Source of the DNA: JBPRGG01 sp051418075
Lineage (GTDB): Bacteria; Bacteroidota; Bacteroidia; Cytophagales; Cyclobacteriaceae
NCBI GenBank assembly: GCA_051418075.1
Contig: JBPRGG010000111.1
Coordinates: forward strand, 13,489-77,488
Length of the DNA: 64,000 bases
Direction of reading: 5' to 3'
The notes beneath the pieces were generated by a model. That model worked only from the letters and a program-made list of their open reading frames with translations. It did not search any database and was not told the DNA's origin. The translations under genes were made by a program, and so were the position numbers. Position 1 is the first letter of the stretch. Every line of letters begins with the position of its first letter. Shown here piece by piece: positions 45,133 through 54,117 of the stretch.

Positions 45133-46110
45133 TTAAATTTTCAGGACAATTTTTCCTTGATTTTTATTTGCTTCCATATACTGATGCGCCTCAGCCACCT
45201 GCTCCCAGGGAAAAATTTTATCCACTACCGGTCTTAGTGTGCCATTGTGAAACAGATTGATGGCAAAATGGGTCAATTCCTGGTTCAACTTGATTTGATA
45301 GTCCAAACTACGGGATCGTAAGGTGGAACCTGTGATCTGTAATCTGCGGCCTACAATCTTTCTAAGATCAAGATGGTCCATCTTTATGCCACCCAGCAGG
45401 GCCAGCATCACCATCCGTCCATCCAATGCCATAGAGTCTAAATTATCCTGAAAATAAGCAGCACCAATAAAATCAATGATGACATCCACACCTTTGCCTT
45501 CGGTAATTTTATCTACTTCCTCTTTAAAAGACCTTGATTTGTAATCAATCACATGGTCAGCGCCAAGGTTCAAACAGGTTTCATGTTTCCCGGCCGAGGC
45601 AGTAGCAATGATCTGGCTTTCCAAAGCTTTAGCCAGTTGAATACAGGCCGTTCCCACTCCGCTGGCTCCGGCATGGATCAGTATCGTTTCTTTCTCCTTT
45701 AAACGCCCCAGCCACTTCACTGCTTGAAAAGCAGTAAGAAAAACCTCAGGCACAGCCGCAGCTTCAGCCATAGAAAAATGATCTGGTTTTGCAATGGCCA
45801 TTTCCTCATGAATCACTATATATTCAGCATATCCTCCTCCAGGTAAAAGGCCCATTACTTCATCCCCCTCCTTCCACTTTTCTACTTGTTCACCCACTTT
45901 TTCCACAACACCTGCTACTTCCAACCCAAGCAAAGGACTGGTTCCCCGGGGAGGCGGGTATTTACCCTTACGCTGTAAAATATCGGCACGATTGATGCCC
46001 GCCGCCTGAACTTTAACCAAAAGCTCATTTGACTGAGGCATCGGTTTTTCCCACTCTCCTAAACTTAAATTTTCTACACCTCCCGGTGCTTTTACTAAAA
46101 TTGCTTTCAT
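45133..46110 (-). CDS. Zinc-free alcohol dehydrogenase-like quinone oxidoreductase
   Basis: A 325-residue NAD(P)H-dependent medium-chain oxidoreductase of the quinone oxidoreductase/PIG3 group. The N-terminal GroES-like part (MKAILVKAPGGVENLSLGEWEKP) and the Rossmann motif IHAGASGVGTACIQLAKAL (about 146-164) are present. The catalytic-zinc cysteine of alcohol dehydrogenases is absent (AGINRADILQRKGKYPPP in its place), typical of quinone reductases. An AraC regulator lies ten bases upstream on the same strand, so the two are likely co-transcribed. Confidence 0.92.
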   Translation of the reverse strand: MKAILVKAPGGVENLSLGEWEKPMPQSNELLVKVQAAGINRADILQRKGKYPPPRGTSPLLGLEVAGVVEKVGEQVEKWKEGDEVMGLLPGGGYAEYIVIHEEMAIAKPDHFSMAEAAAVPEVFLTAFQAVKWLGRLKEKETILIHAGASGVGTACIQLAKALESQIIATASAGKHETCLNLGADHVIDYKSRSFKEEVDKITEGKGVDVIIDFIGAAYFQDNLDSMALDGRMVMLALLGGIKMDHLDLRKIVGRRLQITGSTLRSRSLDYQIKLNQELTHFAINLFHNGTLRPVVDKIFPWEQVAEAHQYMEANKNQGKIVLKI

Positions 46111-46120
46111 GTATAAAAAA

Positions 46121-46984
46121 TTATTGATAAGTTATAAATTGTTTAGGTGTCTTGCCTGTATATTTCTTAAACACCCGATAAAAATTTGTTATATCATTAA
46201 ATCCTGCCTCATAAGCAGAAAACTCAATACTTCCGGATTCCAAAAGTCGCTTTTTAACATAGTTAATTTTCAGTTGGGTCACATATTCCACAACCGTTTT
46301 ACCCATCTTACATTTAAAATATCCGGTATAACCCCGGTAGGATTGTCCTGCCATCCGGGCCAGCCGGTCAATGGAGGGTGACTCATAAAAATGTCTGTTT
46401 AAAAAATTAATACTGTCCATAAAAGCCTGCTCCCGGGTATTAAATTCCAGGTCTTCCTCAAAATCCAACCGGTTCAAAAATATCAGGATACTGCTGACCA
46501 GGTAGCGCAAATTTACTTCAAATCCATGCTCTTTTTGGGTTTGTTCAAAAATCATTTCTTTAAACATGCGAATTATTTTTTGATGACCATAACCCTTACC
46601 CAGTCTTAATACAGGAGATTTTTCAAATTTTGATCTGAAGGCGCTGAAGATCTGTCTCAGGTAGCTATTTTCCCGGAAAACCTGGTCCTGTACACAAATC
46701 ATTTGCAGGGTGAGCGGAAATTTTGGATGATCCCTAAAGACGTGATGCAGACCAGGCGGAAGATAGCATATATAACCATCATGAATTTCATATTCAATAA
46801 ATTCAGGTTGTGAAATACCTATCTTGCCTTTTCCCGACAATACAATTCCAATTTCATGAAAATCGTGTGCCGATGCACACATTTCAAATTCAGGGCTATG
46901 GTAACTTTCAAATACATATACGCCACATTCCGGTAGAACAACCGGGAATGGGGTTTTCCGTTGATGAATTTTTTCTTCAATCAT
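46121..46984 (-). CDS. AraC-family regulator with cupin-type sensor domain
   Basis: A 287-residue transcriptional regulator. The N-terminal cupin-like domain (about 25-110: HDFHEIGIVLSGKGKIGI, YLPPGLHHVF) would bind a sugar or similar ligand. The C-terminal AraC helix-turn-helix pair (about 185-287) contains PSIDRLARMAGQSYRGYTGYFKCKMG and SAYEAGFNDITNFYRVFKKYTGKTP. It diverges from the GH88-like sugar operon over 125 bp and is followed on its own strand by the quinone oxidoreductase. Control of the divergent operon is the most likely role. Confidence 0.92.
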   Translation of the reverse strand: MIEEKIHQRKTPFPVVLPECGVYVFESYHSPEFEMCASAHDFHEIGIVLSGKGKIGISQPEFIEYEIHDGYICYLPPGLHHVFRDHPKFPLTLQMICVQDQVFRENSYLRQIFSAFRSKFEKSPVLRLGKGYGHQKIIRMFKEMIFEQTQKEHGFEVNLRYLVSSILIFLNRLDFEEDLEFNTREQAFMDSINFLNRHFYESPSIDRLARMAGQSYRGYTGYFKCKMGKTVVEYVTQLKINYVKKRLLESGSIEFSAYEAGFNDITNFYRVFKKYTGKTPKQFITYQ

Positions 46985-47024
46985 AAGGTATTGCCGAATT
47001 TGCCAATTAGTTTTTCCTGATTTT

Positions 47025-47057
47025 CCAATAAATTGGTGTTGTTTTGAAATATATTTG
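47025..47057 (+). promoter_or_regulatory. Control site of the GH88 operon
   Basis: A dyad CCAAT-AA-ATTGG (47025-47036) lies just upstream of TATATTTG (47050-47057), a perfect Bacteroidota -7 box 53 bp before the GH88 start. No -33 TTG is found at the correct spacing, which suits an activator-dependent promoter. The divergent AraC gene makes it a candidate binding site. Confidence 0.45.
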
Positions 47058-47109
47058 ATTAAATATGAAATAATTAAACCGAATATGCAAATCAGATAAA
47101 CCTCAAATT

Positions 47110-48477
47110 ATGATCAAGATAAATCAAACGCTTACACCAGGCGACCTGGCTCAAAAATTAAGTAGGTTCTGGCAGCTTTCCGGGCAAAAGATCCTGGACC
47201 TGGAAAAAAATTACGATGTTACTAAGGGATCCCCGGTATTTACTGCCGGTGGAAAATATACTACCCGGGGCTGGACCGAATGGACCCAGGGTTTTCAATT
47301 TGGATCAGCTGTATTGCAGTTCGATGCCAGTGGAGATCATCAATTTCTGGAAATTGGCAGGGATAAAACCCTAAGCCTGATGGCCCCACACCTAAGTCAT
47401 TTTGGGGTACACGACCATGGATTCAATAATGTGAGTACTTATGGTAACCTACTCAGACTAATCAATGAAGGAAAAATTGAATCAAATGCCTGGGAAAAAC
47501 ATTTTTATGAGCTGGCTTTAAAACTAACCGGAGCAGTACAGGCCAAAAGATGGACTTCTATTCCCGAAGGTGGCTTTATTTATTCTTTTAACGGACCGCA
47601 TTCATTATTTGTGGATACTATCCGGACCTGCCGGGCCCTTTCTGTAAGTCATGCTTTAGGACATGAAATGCTACAGGATCATGATGAAGCCATTAACCTA
47701 CTGGAAAGAGCAGTAAAACATGGCGTTTCCACCGCCAAATACTCCATTTACTATGGAGAGGGACGGGATAGCTATGATGTTTGGGGCAGGACAGCCCATG
47801 AAAGCATTTTCAATACCAATGACGGGCAATACCGCTGTCCCAATGCGCAACAAGGGTTCTCAGGCTATACCACCTGGACCCGGGGACTGGCCTGGGCCAT
47901 GGTAGGATTTCCGGAACAGCTGGAATTCCTGCAAGGAATTGAAGACCAGGAACTGGAGCCTTTGGGAGGACGTCACAAAATAGAGGAAATTTTCTTAAAA
48001 GCGGCCCGGGCAACCTGTGATTTCTACATCGAAAATAGCTGTAGTGATGGTATTCCTTATTGGGACACTGGTGCGCCTAATCTGTATCAATTAGGTGATT
48101 ACCTTAACAGGCCAGCTGATCCATATAATGATTATGAACCAATAGATAGTTCAGCAGCTGCTATTGGGGCTCAGGGTTTACTTCGTTTGGGTAAATATTT
48201 GGGCAATTCAGGAGAAAAATACTGGCAGGCCGGTTTAACCATCCTTGATACGCTGTTGGATGAACCTTATTTAAGTACCGGCGATCACCACCAGGGTCTG
48301 ATCCTGCATTCCATCTATCACCACCCCAACGGCTGGGATTATGTACCGGAAGGTAGTAAAATCCCCTATGGCGAATCCAGTATGTGGGGAGATTATCATG
48401 CCCGGGAGTTGGCTTTGTATGTACAGAAGATCATCAAGGAAGAACCTTATTATACCTTTTTTAATGGATTACAATAA
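47110..48477 (+). CDS. GH88-like unsaturated glucuronyl hydrolase
   Basis: A 455-residue (alpha/alpha)6 glycoside hydrolase that, in this family, removes 4,5-unsaturated uronic acids from oligosaccharides made by polysaccharide lyases. Segments WTEWTQGFQFGSAVLQFDASG, GVHDHGFNNVSTYGNLLRL, TWTRGLAWAMVGFPE and DSSAAAIGAQGLLRLG fit the GH88 pattern, and the catalytic aspartates are plausible in VHDHG and YDVW or nearby. No signal peptide is present, so it acts in the cytoplasm on imported substrate. Its stop shares one base with the start of the next gene (TAATG), showing tight coupling in a six-gene operon. GH105 is an alternative. Confidence 0.82.
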   Translation: MIKINQTLTPGDLAQKLSRFWQLSGQKILDLEKNYDVTKGSPVFTAGGKYTTRGWTEWTQGFQFGSAVLQFDASGDHQFLEIGRDKTLSLMAPHLSHFGVHDHGFNNVSTYGNLLRLINEGKIESNAWEKHFYELALKLTGAVQAKRWTSIPEGGFIYSFNGPHSLFVDTIRTCRALSVSHALGHEMLQDHDEAINLLERAVKHGVSTAKYSIYYGEGRDSYDVWGRTAHESIFNTNDGQYRCPNAQQGFSGYTTWTRGLAWAMVGFPEQLEFLQGIEDQELEPLGGRHKIEEIFLKAARATCDFYIENSCSDGIPYWDTGAPNLYQLGDYLNRPADPYNDYEPIDSSAAAIGAQGLLRLGKYLGNSGEKYWQAGLTILDTLLDEPYLSTGDHHQGLILHSIYHHPNGWDYVPEGSKIPYGESSMWGDYHARELALYVQKIIKEEPYYTFFNGLQ

Positions 48478-49307
48478 TGGCTCAGGAATTAAAGGATTTC
48501 AGCAAATTATGCATCCATACCATTACTACTAAGCCCTGGAAATTAAACCAGGCTGTAGAGAAATATGCCCAGGCAGGTGTTGGGGGCATTACGGTGTGGC
48601 GGGATGCGGTAGAGGGCATCAATATCAAGGATGCCGGCGATTTGATCAGGAATAACAACCTGGAAATTATATCCTACTGTAGGGGCGGGTTTTTCCCCCA
48701 TACGGAAGTAACGGGCAGGCAAAAGGCTATCGAAGACAACCTGTTGATGGTGGATGAAGCTGCTGCTTTGGGAGCTCCTTTGATCGTATTGGTTTGTGGG
48801 GCTGAGCCCAGACAGTCTTTGTTTGAATCAAGGGACCAGATCAAAAAAGGCATTGAAGCGCTTATTCCTCATTGTGAAGAAATGGGTATCCAGTTGGCCA
48901 TCGAGCCATTGCATCCCATGTATGCAGATAATCGTTCGGCCATCAATACATTAGGTCAGGCCAATGATATGGCGGAGTATTTTCAATCGGAAGTTGTGGG
49001 GGTAGCGGTAGATGTATATCACCTTTGGTGGGATCCTGACCTGGAACAGGAAATTCAACGATGCGGCCAGAATAAAAACCTGTATGCTTTTCACATCTGC
49101 GACTGGAAAATCCCCACCACTGATCTTTTACTGGATCGTGGGCTAATGGGGGAAGGCTGTATTCCGGTAAAAAAAATCCGTAATTGGGTGGAAGCCACCG
49201 GTTTTGATGGATTCAAAGAAGTGGAGATCTTCTCCAACCATTATTGGAACATGGACCAGGATGAATTCCTGCAGCAAATTCTGGCAGCTTATTTAAGGCA
49301 TAGTTAA
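48477..49307 (+). CDS. Sugar phosphate isomerase/epimerase-like TIM-barrel protein
   Basis: A 276-residue AP-endonuclease-2 type TIM barrel. Typical metal-ligand segments are AIEPLHPMYADNRS (about 141-154), VGVAVDVYHLWWDP (about 176-189), FHICDWKIPTTD and FKEVEIFSN (about 243-251). Members interconvert keto sugars or sugar acids. It overlaps the GH88-like gene by one base and is followed by a Gfo/Idh oxidoreductase 42 bp later. A role in isomerising the released 4-deoxy uronate or related keto sugar is inferred from context. Confidence 0.85.
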   Translation: MAQELKDFSKLCIHTITTKPWKLNQAVEKYAQAGVGGITVWRDAVEGINIKDAGDLIRNNNLEIISYCRGGFFPHTEVTGRQKAIEDNLLMVDEAAALGAPLIVLVCGAEPRQSLFESRDQIKKGIEALIPHCEEMGIQLAIEPLHPMYADNRSAINTLGQANDMAEYFQSEVVGVAVDVYHLWWDPDLEQEIQRCGQNKNLYAFHICDWKIPTTDLLLDRGLMGEGCIPVKKIRNWVEATGFDGFKEVEIFSNHYWNMDQDEFLQQILAAYLRHS

Positions 49308-49349
49308 GGCAATATCATATTCAAGAATTTTGATAAAATAAAGATAAAA

Positions 49350-50498
49350 ATGAAAGAACATAAAGTAGGTATTATTATGAACGGTGTCACCGGCCGGATG
49401 GGAACCAATCAACACCTGATGCGTTCAATTGTGGAAATCATCAAACAAGGTGGGGTAAAGGTTAGCCAGGATGAAGTGATCATGCCAGATCCCATTCTGG
49501 TAGGACGAAATCCTTACAAACTGGAAAAGTTGAGCCAGATGTCCGGTGTGACCAAAACCAGTACCAGGCTGGAGGATGTTTTGGCTGACCCCTCCTATTC
49601 CATTTATTTTGATGCCCAGACTACTGGCCGTCGAGCCGAAGGGGTAAGTATGGCAGTGGATGCCAAAAAACATGTCTATTGCGAAAAGCCCACCGCCATT
49701 GATACTGTGACAGCCATGGAGTTATACCGGCTTTGTGAAAGAGCCGGAGTGAAAAATGGAGTGGTACAGGATAAACTATGGCTACCAGGATTGCTGAAGC
49801 TCAAACGTTTGATTGAGAATGACTTTTTTGGAGATATCCTTTCGGTAAGGGGTGAATTTGGTTACTGGGTATTTGAAGGACACTCTATACCGGCCCAGCG
49901 TCCTTCCTGGAATTACCGTAAAGAAGACGATGGTGGGATCATTGTTGATATGCTTTGTCACTGGCGTTATGTACTGGATAATATTTTTGGTAAGGTCAAA
50001 TCGGTTTCATGCCTGGGCGCTACCCATATTCCGGAACGGGTGGACGAACAGGGAAAACCCTATAAATGTACTGCCGATGATGCCGCTTATGCCACCTTCG
50101 AACTGGAAAACGGGGTAGTTGCCCATTTTAATTCCTCCTGGGTGGTTAGGGTACGAAGAGATGACCTGCTGACCCTGCAGGTAGATGGCAGTAAAGGATC
50201 GGCCGTGGCAGGATTAAGGGACTGTTATATTCAGCATTACGGCAATACGCCTAAACCGGTGTGGAATCCTGACATTTCGCAGCCAATCAATTTCTATGAA
50301 GGCTGGGCAAAAGTTCCTGAACAAGAAGTTTTTGAAAATGCCTTTAAAGTACAGTGGGAGTTGTTCCTGAGGCATGTGGTGAAAGATGAACCTTTCCCCT
50401 GGAATCTAAAAGAAGGAGCTAAAGGGGTTCAATTGGCTGAAAAAGGTATTGAAAGCTGGCAGAGAAGATGTTGGGTAGATATTCCAAATATTGATTAA
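49350..50498 (+). CDS. Gfo/Idh/MocA-family oxidoreductase
   Basis: A 382-residue NAD(P)-dependent sugar dehydrogenase. The N-terminal Rossmann segment is GIIMNGVTGRMGTNQHLM (about 8-25), a GxxGxMG-like pattern, and EKPTAIDTVTAM (about 112-123) supplies the conserved lysine. The C-terminal beta-sheet domain carries SWNYRKEDDGGIIVDMLCHW, where the family histidine/aspartate usually lie. It is in the middle of the sugar operon. Which hydroxyl it oxidises is not clear. Confidence 0.88.
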   Translation: MKEHKVGIIMNGVTGRMGTNQHLMRSIVEIIKQGGVKVSQDEVIMPDPILVGRNPYKLEKLSQMSGVTKTSTRLEDVLADPSYSIYFDAQTTGRRAEGVSMAVDAKKHVYCEKPTAIDTVTAMELYRLCERAGVKNGVVQDKLWLPGLLKLKRLIENDFFGDILSVRGEFGYWVFEGHSIPAQRPSWNYRKEDDGGIIVDMLCHWRYVLDNIFGKVKSVSCLGATHIPERVDEQGKPYKCTADDAAYATFELENGVVAHFNSSWVVRVRRDDLLTLQVDGSKGSAVAGLRDCYIQHYGNTPKPVWNPDISQPINFYEGWAKVPEQEVFENAFKVQWELFLRHVVKDEPFPWNLKEGAKGVQLAEKGIESWQRRCWVDIPNID

Positions 50499-50507
50499 AA
50501 AACGCTC

Positions 50508-51278
50508 ATGGAAAAAGTAGCATTAATAACAGGTGGAAGCAGAGGAATTGGATTAGGTATAGCCCGGCAATTGGCTCTGGACGGAGTGGATCTGGCCATC
50601 AATGGGGTCAGACCGGAGGAAGCTGTGACCGGAATCCTGGAAGAATTACGATCTTATGGCAGTCGGGTAATTTATTGCCAGGGGGATATCTCGGATAAAG
50701 CAAACCGACAAGCAATGATGGACCAGGTCAGTCAGCAATTGGGAAAACTTAATTTCCTGGTGAATAATGCCGGAGTAGCTCCCAAAGAACGAAAAGATAT
50801 CCTTAAAGCTTCTGAAGAGAGTTTTGAATATGTCCTCAAAACCAATTTGCAGGGTCCTTACTTCCTGTCTCAACTGGCTGCTAACTGGTTAATTGAACAA
50901 AAAAGATCTGATCCGGAATTTTGGGGAGGTATTGTTAATGTTTCATCCATTTCTGCTACAGTAGCTTCGGTAAACCGGGGGGAGTATTGTGTAGCTAAAG
51001 CTGGATTAAGCATGACCACTCAATTGTTTGCCACCCGTTTGGGTGAGTATGATCTGCCGGTGTATGAAGTAAGACCAGGCATCATCGCCACCGATATGAC
51101 ATCCGGGGTCAAAGAAAAATACGACCGTCTGATCGACCAGGGATTAACAGTGCAGAAAAGGTGGGGCTATCCGGAAGACATCGGCAAAACTGTAGCTGCC
51201 CTGGTACGGGGGGACCTGCCCTACTCCACCGGCAGTGTGATCATGATAGATGGAGGATTGACCATTAATCGATTATAG
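50508..51278 (+). CDS. Short-chain dehydrogenase/reductase
   Basis: A 256-residue classical SDR. The cofactor motif TGGSRGIGLGIA (about 8-19), NNAG (about 87-90) and the catalytic serine in NVSSISA with YCVAK are all present. The C-terminus ends IDGGLTINRL as usual for the family. Although it resembles 3-ketoacyl-ACP reductase, its operon position beside GH88, TIM-barrel and Gfo/Idh enzymes suggests reduction or oxidation of a keto sugar or uronate. It starts ten bases after the preceding stop. Confidence 0.92.
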   Translation: MEKVALITGGSRGIGLGIARQLALDGVDLAINGVRPEEAVTGILEELRSYGSRVIYCQGDISDKANRQAMMDQVSQQLGKLNFLVNNAGVAPKERKDILKASEESFEYVLKTNLQGPYFLSQLAANWLIEQKRSDPEFWGGIVNVSSISATVASVNRGEYCVAKAGLSMTTQLFATRLGEYDLPVYEVRPGIIATDMTSGVKEKYDRLIDQGLTVQKRWGYPEDIGKTVAALVRGDLPYSTGSVIMIDGGLTINRL

Positions 51279-51299
51279 CATAATTTAACCCAAAAAAAT

Positions 51300-51536
51300 A
51301 TGGAAAATATCAGAAAACAAAAATACTGGCGTATTGTGAGAACCATTGCCCTGATTGTGGCTCTATTGACATTTACGCCCCTCGTGATTCCGTCAAATGT
51401 ATATAAACCCATGTTATGGGGCATACCCTACACCTTATGGACCGGATATTTAGTAGCCATTGTGCTGGTTGTATTAACCTATATTGGCACTAGGGTACAT
51501 CCCGGTATTCAAGAAGAAGAGGAGGGTAAGTTATGA
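51300..51536 (+). CDS. DUF3311-type small membrane protein
   Basis: A 78-residue protein with two predicted membrane segments (about 12-30 and 40-60) and a short acidic C-terminus (QEEEEGKL). Small proteins of this kind often lie directly in front of sodium:solute symporter genes, and here its ATGA overlaps the symporter start by four bases. It probably forms an accessory subunit. The exact family name is from size, topology and context. Confidence 0.8.
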   Translation: MENIRKQKYWRIVRTIALIVALLTFTPLVIPSNVYKPMLWGIPYTLWTGYLVAIVLVVLTYIGTRVHPGIQEEEEGKL

Positions 51537-52984
51537 GCATGAAAATTTGGATACTGGTTTTGGGGCTGGCCTATGCGTCACTTTTGATCATCGCTTCCCT
51601 CAAGTCCTATAAAAAAGGTCGATCTGTAGAAGATTTTATGCTGGCAGGATCCAATGTAGGCATTATCCTGGGCGTATTGACCTATGCCGCTGCTTTGTTC
51701 AGCACGTTTACCTTTCTGGGTATGCCGGACTTTTTCCGGGTGAATGGCGTTGGAGCCTGGATCTTCCTGGCAGTTTCTGACGGGGCTATGGTATTTTTCA
51801 TTCTTTGGTTTGGCTATCATGTGCGGGTGAAGGTCAATCAAATGGGCTTTAAAGGCGTAGCCGGATTACTGGCCCGCTGCTATGGATACAAATGGGCTGG
51901 CTACCTTATCTTTGCCTCAGCTTTTATATTCCTGATCCCTTATGTTGGTATTCAAATCCAGGGAATTGCTATTTTTATGAATGCCACCTTTCCTGATTTT
52001 ATCCCTTCCTTTGGCTGGTCTTTGATGATCGTGATTATCATGCTGGTTTATAGTGAAATTGGCGGTTTTAAAGCCATCATTTACAGTGATGCCATCCAGG
52101 GTCTGTTGCTGTTAATCGTACTTTGGATCATTGGGATAAATTGTTTAAACCAGTTTGGTGGTATGGAAGCCATGTTTGAACGAATAGCGGAAACGAATCC
52201 GGCCTTACTATCTACCCCTGGCCCGCAGGGATTATTTACTCCCCAGTTTTTTATTGCTTCCATGATTGCTATCATCCTGATTCCTGTCACCCAACCTCAA
52301 ATGACCACCAGGATCATCGTGATGAAAAGCATGAAGTCCATGCATCTGATGGCAGTGGCAGTAGGTGCCTTTGCCATTCTGGTAATCACACCTACCCTGT
52401 TTATAGGTATGTATGGCGTAGAGTTCCTGAGAAATGACCTGGCCGGATTACCATTGTCAGAACAGGCCAAATTATTCTTTGAAACCACCTTTCTTAATAA
52501 CCAACCAGCATTTGTGGCCGCATTGGCACTGGTAGGATTAATTGCGGCTGGTTTATCCACCACTAATGCCCAGATATTTGCCCTGGGCTCAGAATTAAGG
52601 GGGTTATTAAAAGGCGATGAAAAGGCAGTTTTCCGGAAAACCAAGATCGGGATCTTCATATTCGCCCTGATTGCCCTTTTCTTTTCTGAATTGATCCAGG
52701 ATCAGATTGCTATTCTGGCCCGGGTGAGTTTCGCCGGAACGGGAATGATGGGTCCGCTGATCCTGCTGGGTATTTTAACTAAGAAAAAAATATCCCCTGT
52801 ATTTGTAATTATCACGGGTCTGGGTCTTTTAACTTTTATTTTGTCTTTGGCCGGCATTGCTCCGGCAGCTATTTTTGGATTAAGGATGGATCTGTTTCTT
52901 TTCATTACCCTTTCTTTATTTGCCGTTCTATTTGAAGTTTTGGGAAAGAAAAAAGAAAAAGAGGATGAGGTGCTGACAGTTTGA
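51533..52984 (+). CDS. Sodium:solute symporter (SSS family)
   Basis: A 483-residue inner-membrane carrier with about 13 hydrophobic segments. Family features include the N-terminal KSYKKGRSVEDFMLAGSNVGIILGVLTYAAALFSTFTFLGMP (in parts), SEIGGFKAIIYSDAIQG, and GLIAAGLSTTNAQIFALGSELRG (about 335-357). It is the last gene of the operon and coupled to the DUF3311 protein, so together they are the likely importer for the uronide or sugar acid used by the upstream enzymes. No SusC/SusD pair is present. Decayed sequence begins directly after it. Confidence 0.92.
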   Translation: MSMKIWILVLGLAYASLLIIASLKSYKKGRSVEDFMLAGSNVGIILGVLTYAAALFSTFTFLGMPDFFRVNGVGAWIFLAVSDGAMVFFILWFGYHVRVKVNQMGFKGVAGLLARCYGYKWAGYLIFASAFIFLIPYVGIQIQGIAIFMNATFPDFIPSFGWSLMIVIIMLVYSEIGGFKAIIYSDAIQGLLLLIVLWIIGINCLNQFGGMEAMFERIAETNPALLSTPGPQGLFTPQFFIASMIAIILIPVTQPQMTTRIIVMKSMKSMHLMAVAVGAFAILVITPTLFIGMYGVEFLRNDLAGLPLSEQAKLFFETTFLNNQPAFVAALALVGLIAAGLSTTNAQIFALGSELRGLLKGDEKAVFRKTKIGIFIFALIALFFSELIQDQIAILARVSFAGTGMMGPLILLGILTKKKISPVFVIITGLGLLTFILSLAGIAPAAIFGLRMDLFLFITLSLFAVLFEVLGKKKEKEDEVLTV

Positions 52985-53036
52985 TCCAAAGGTTGTTTGA
53001 CCGATGAAGGTCAGGTAGGGAGAGTCGCAACCGGTG

Positions 53037-53556
53037 AAGTTGATCACTGCTAACCAGGAAAAGCAGGAAATCTGGCATTTTAAGCACTATCCGCTGCCCC
53101 AGGATATGGTCACTAAGAAGGAACAAAAAAAGGAAAGTTCATTTTTGAGACTCAAAGATTAGGCCACGGTGGAAAAGCGAAAAACCGGCAATGACATATT
53201 TAAAAAGAACCAACAATACCAACTGGTGCTGAAATATATTTTGTTGGCCCGGGTGAATTGGGCCGTATGGTGGAGGAACGGTTTATCGAGGAGGTAAAGC
53301 CCACCCTGCCCCTGGGTTACAGTATTGTTGATGGAAGAAGCAGCTGGCGTTGGAGATAAAAGGAAGAATCACAATACTACCTGATCTTCCTGGTGGTGGC
53401 CATAATATTTTTTATCTACAGTGTGCTGCTGGAAAGTCTGCGACAGCCTTTGGCAATTGTAGCTTTGATACCGTTCTCATTTATCGGCATTTCTCTCACT
53501 TTTTTCTGTTTGAATTCCGCTTCGATCAGGGTGGATATTACTCCTTTATAACTTGA
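53037..53556 (+). pseudogene. Broken RND-efflux (CusA/AcrB-type) pump fragment
   Basis: Plus-strand frames read, in order, ANQEKQEIWHFKHYPLPQDM, an in-frame TAG, TGNDIFKKNQQYQLVLKYIL, a frameshift, GELGRMVEERFIEEVKPTLP, LGYSIVDGRSSWRW, another stop, YYLIFLVVAIIFFIYSVL and LESLRQPLAIVALIPFSFIG, and after one more shift FEFRFDQGGYYSFIT. The last pieces are a typical RND membrane segment. At least two frameshifts and two stops separate them, and both ends of the gene are missing. It lies directly after the symporter gene and marks the start of the degraded zone. Confidence 0.75.
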
Positions 53557-53561
53557 AAATC

Positions 53562-53672
53562 ATGAAAATTAAGTGCTTATTCCTATCGGTATTGTTGTTG
53601 AACCTTGCCTGTAAAGATAATGAATACCAGATGAAAACAATCGAATCCTTAATAGTAAATCAAGGGTTGTAG
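53562..53672 (+). CDS. Short lipoprotein peptide, possibly a truncated gene
   Basis: A 36-residue frame starts with MKIK, a hydrophobic run and a lipobox ending at Cys17 (LLNLAC), then 19 residues and a stop. It lies six bases after the RND fragment in the degraded zone, so it may be the N-terminal remnant of a larger lipoprotein rather than an intact gene. No family is recognisable. Confidence 0.35.
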   Translation: MKIKCLFLSVLLLNLACKDNEYQMKTIESLIVNQGL

Positions 53673-53763
53673 CCCGCTTCAAAATTGTAACGGTTTGATA
53701 AGTTTAAAGCCTGCAATCGCCTACTTTGCATATACTCAACATTGGGCAAAATACCCAAAGGTT

Positions 53764-54117
53764 ATGAAATATATAATAACCATTTTCCTTGCATTTATTT
53801 CCGTTCACATCAATGCCCAATATAACCCTTATGATATTCGAGAAGCGATAGCAGAAAGTATCGAAAAGCTTAATACCGACACTGAAAACGCTTTTCGGGT
53901 ATTTAATAAAGAAATTAGCGATGGAGAGTTTTCAATACCAATCAGCGTTTATTATCCGCCAGCTGGCGGATTCCTTCACCTCCCTTCAGGCTGGCTCTTC
54001 GCTAAAAACTTCCACCGGAAGTTTTCTATTACGCTCAGCCCTTCGCGGTTACCACCTTGCGGCTGGCTAACAGGCTTCACCAACTCGCCTGTAAGGGATT
54101 TGCACCCTCTGAAATAA
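53764..54117 (+). pseudogene. Truncated exported protein running into a repeat element
   Basis: From ATG 53764 the frame starts with a good signal peptide (MKYIITIFLAFISVHINAQ) and about 45 further residues ending SIPISVYYP. From 53955 the frame reads through a palindrome-rich element, giving a proline-, serine- and leucine-rich tail without protein-like pattern, and stops in the element. The same order, signal peptide then xxISxWYP, occurs at the start of the alpha/beta hydrolase at 56074, so this could be the beginning of a related enzyme cut by the repeat. That relation is inferred. Confidence 0.5.

Noticed and set aside
47110..52984. Full polysaccharide utilisation locus
   Set aside because: No SusC, SusD, TonB-dependent receptor or polysaccharide lyase is present.
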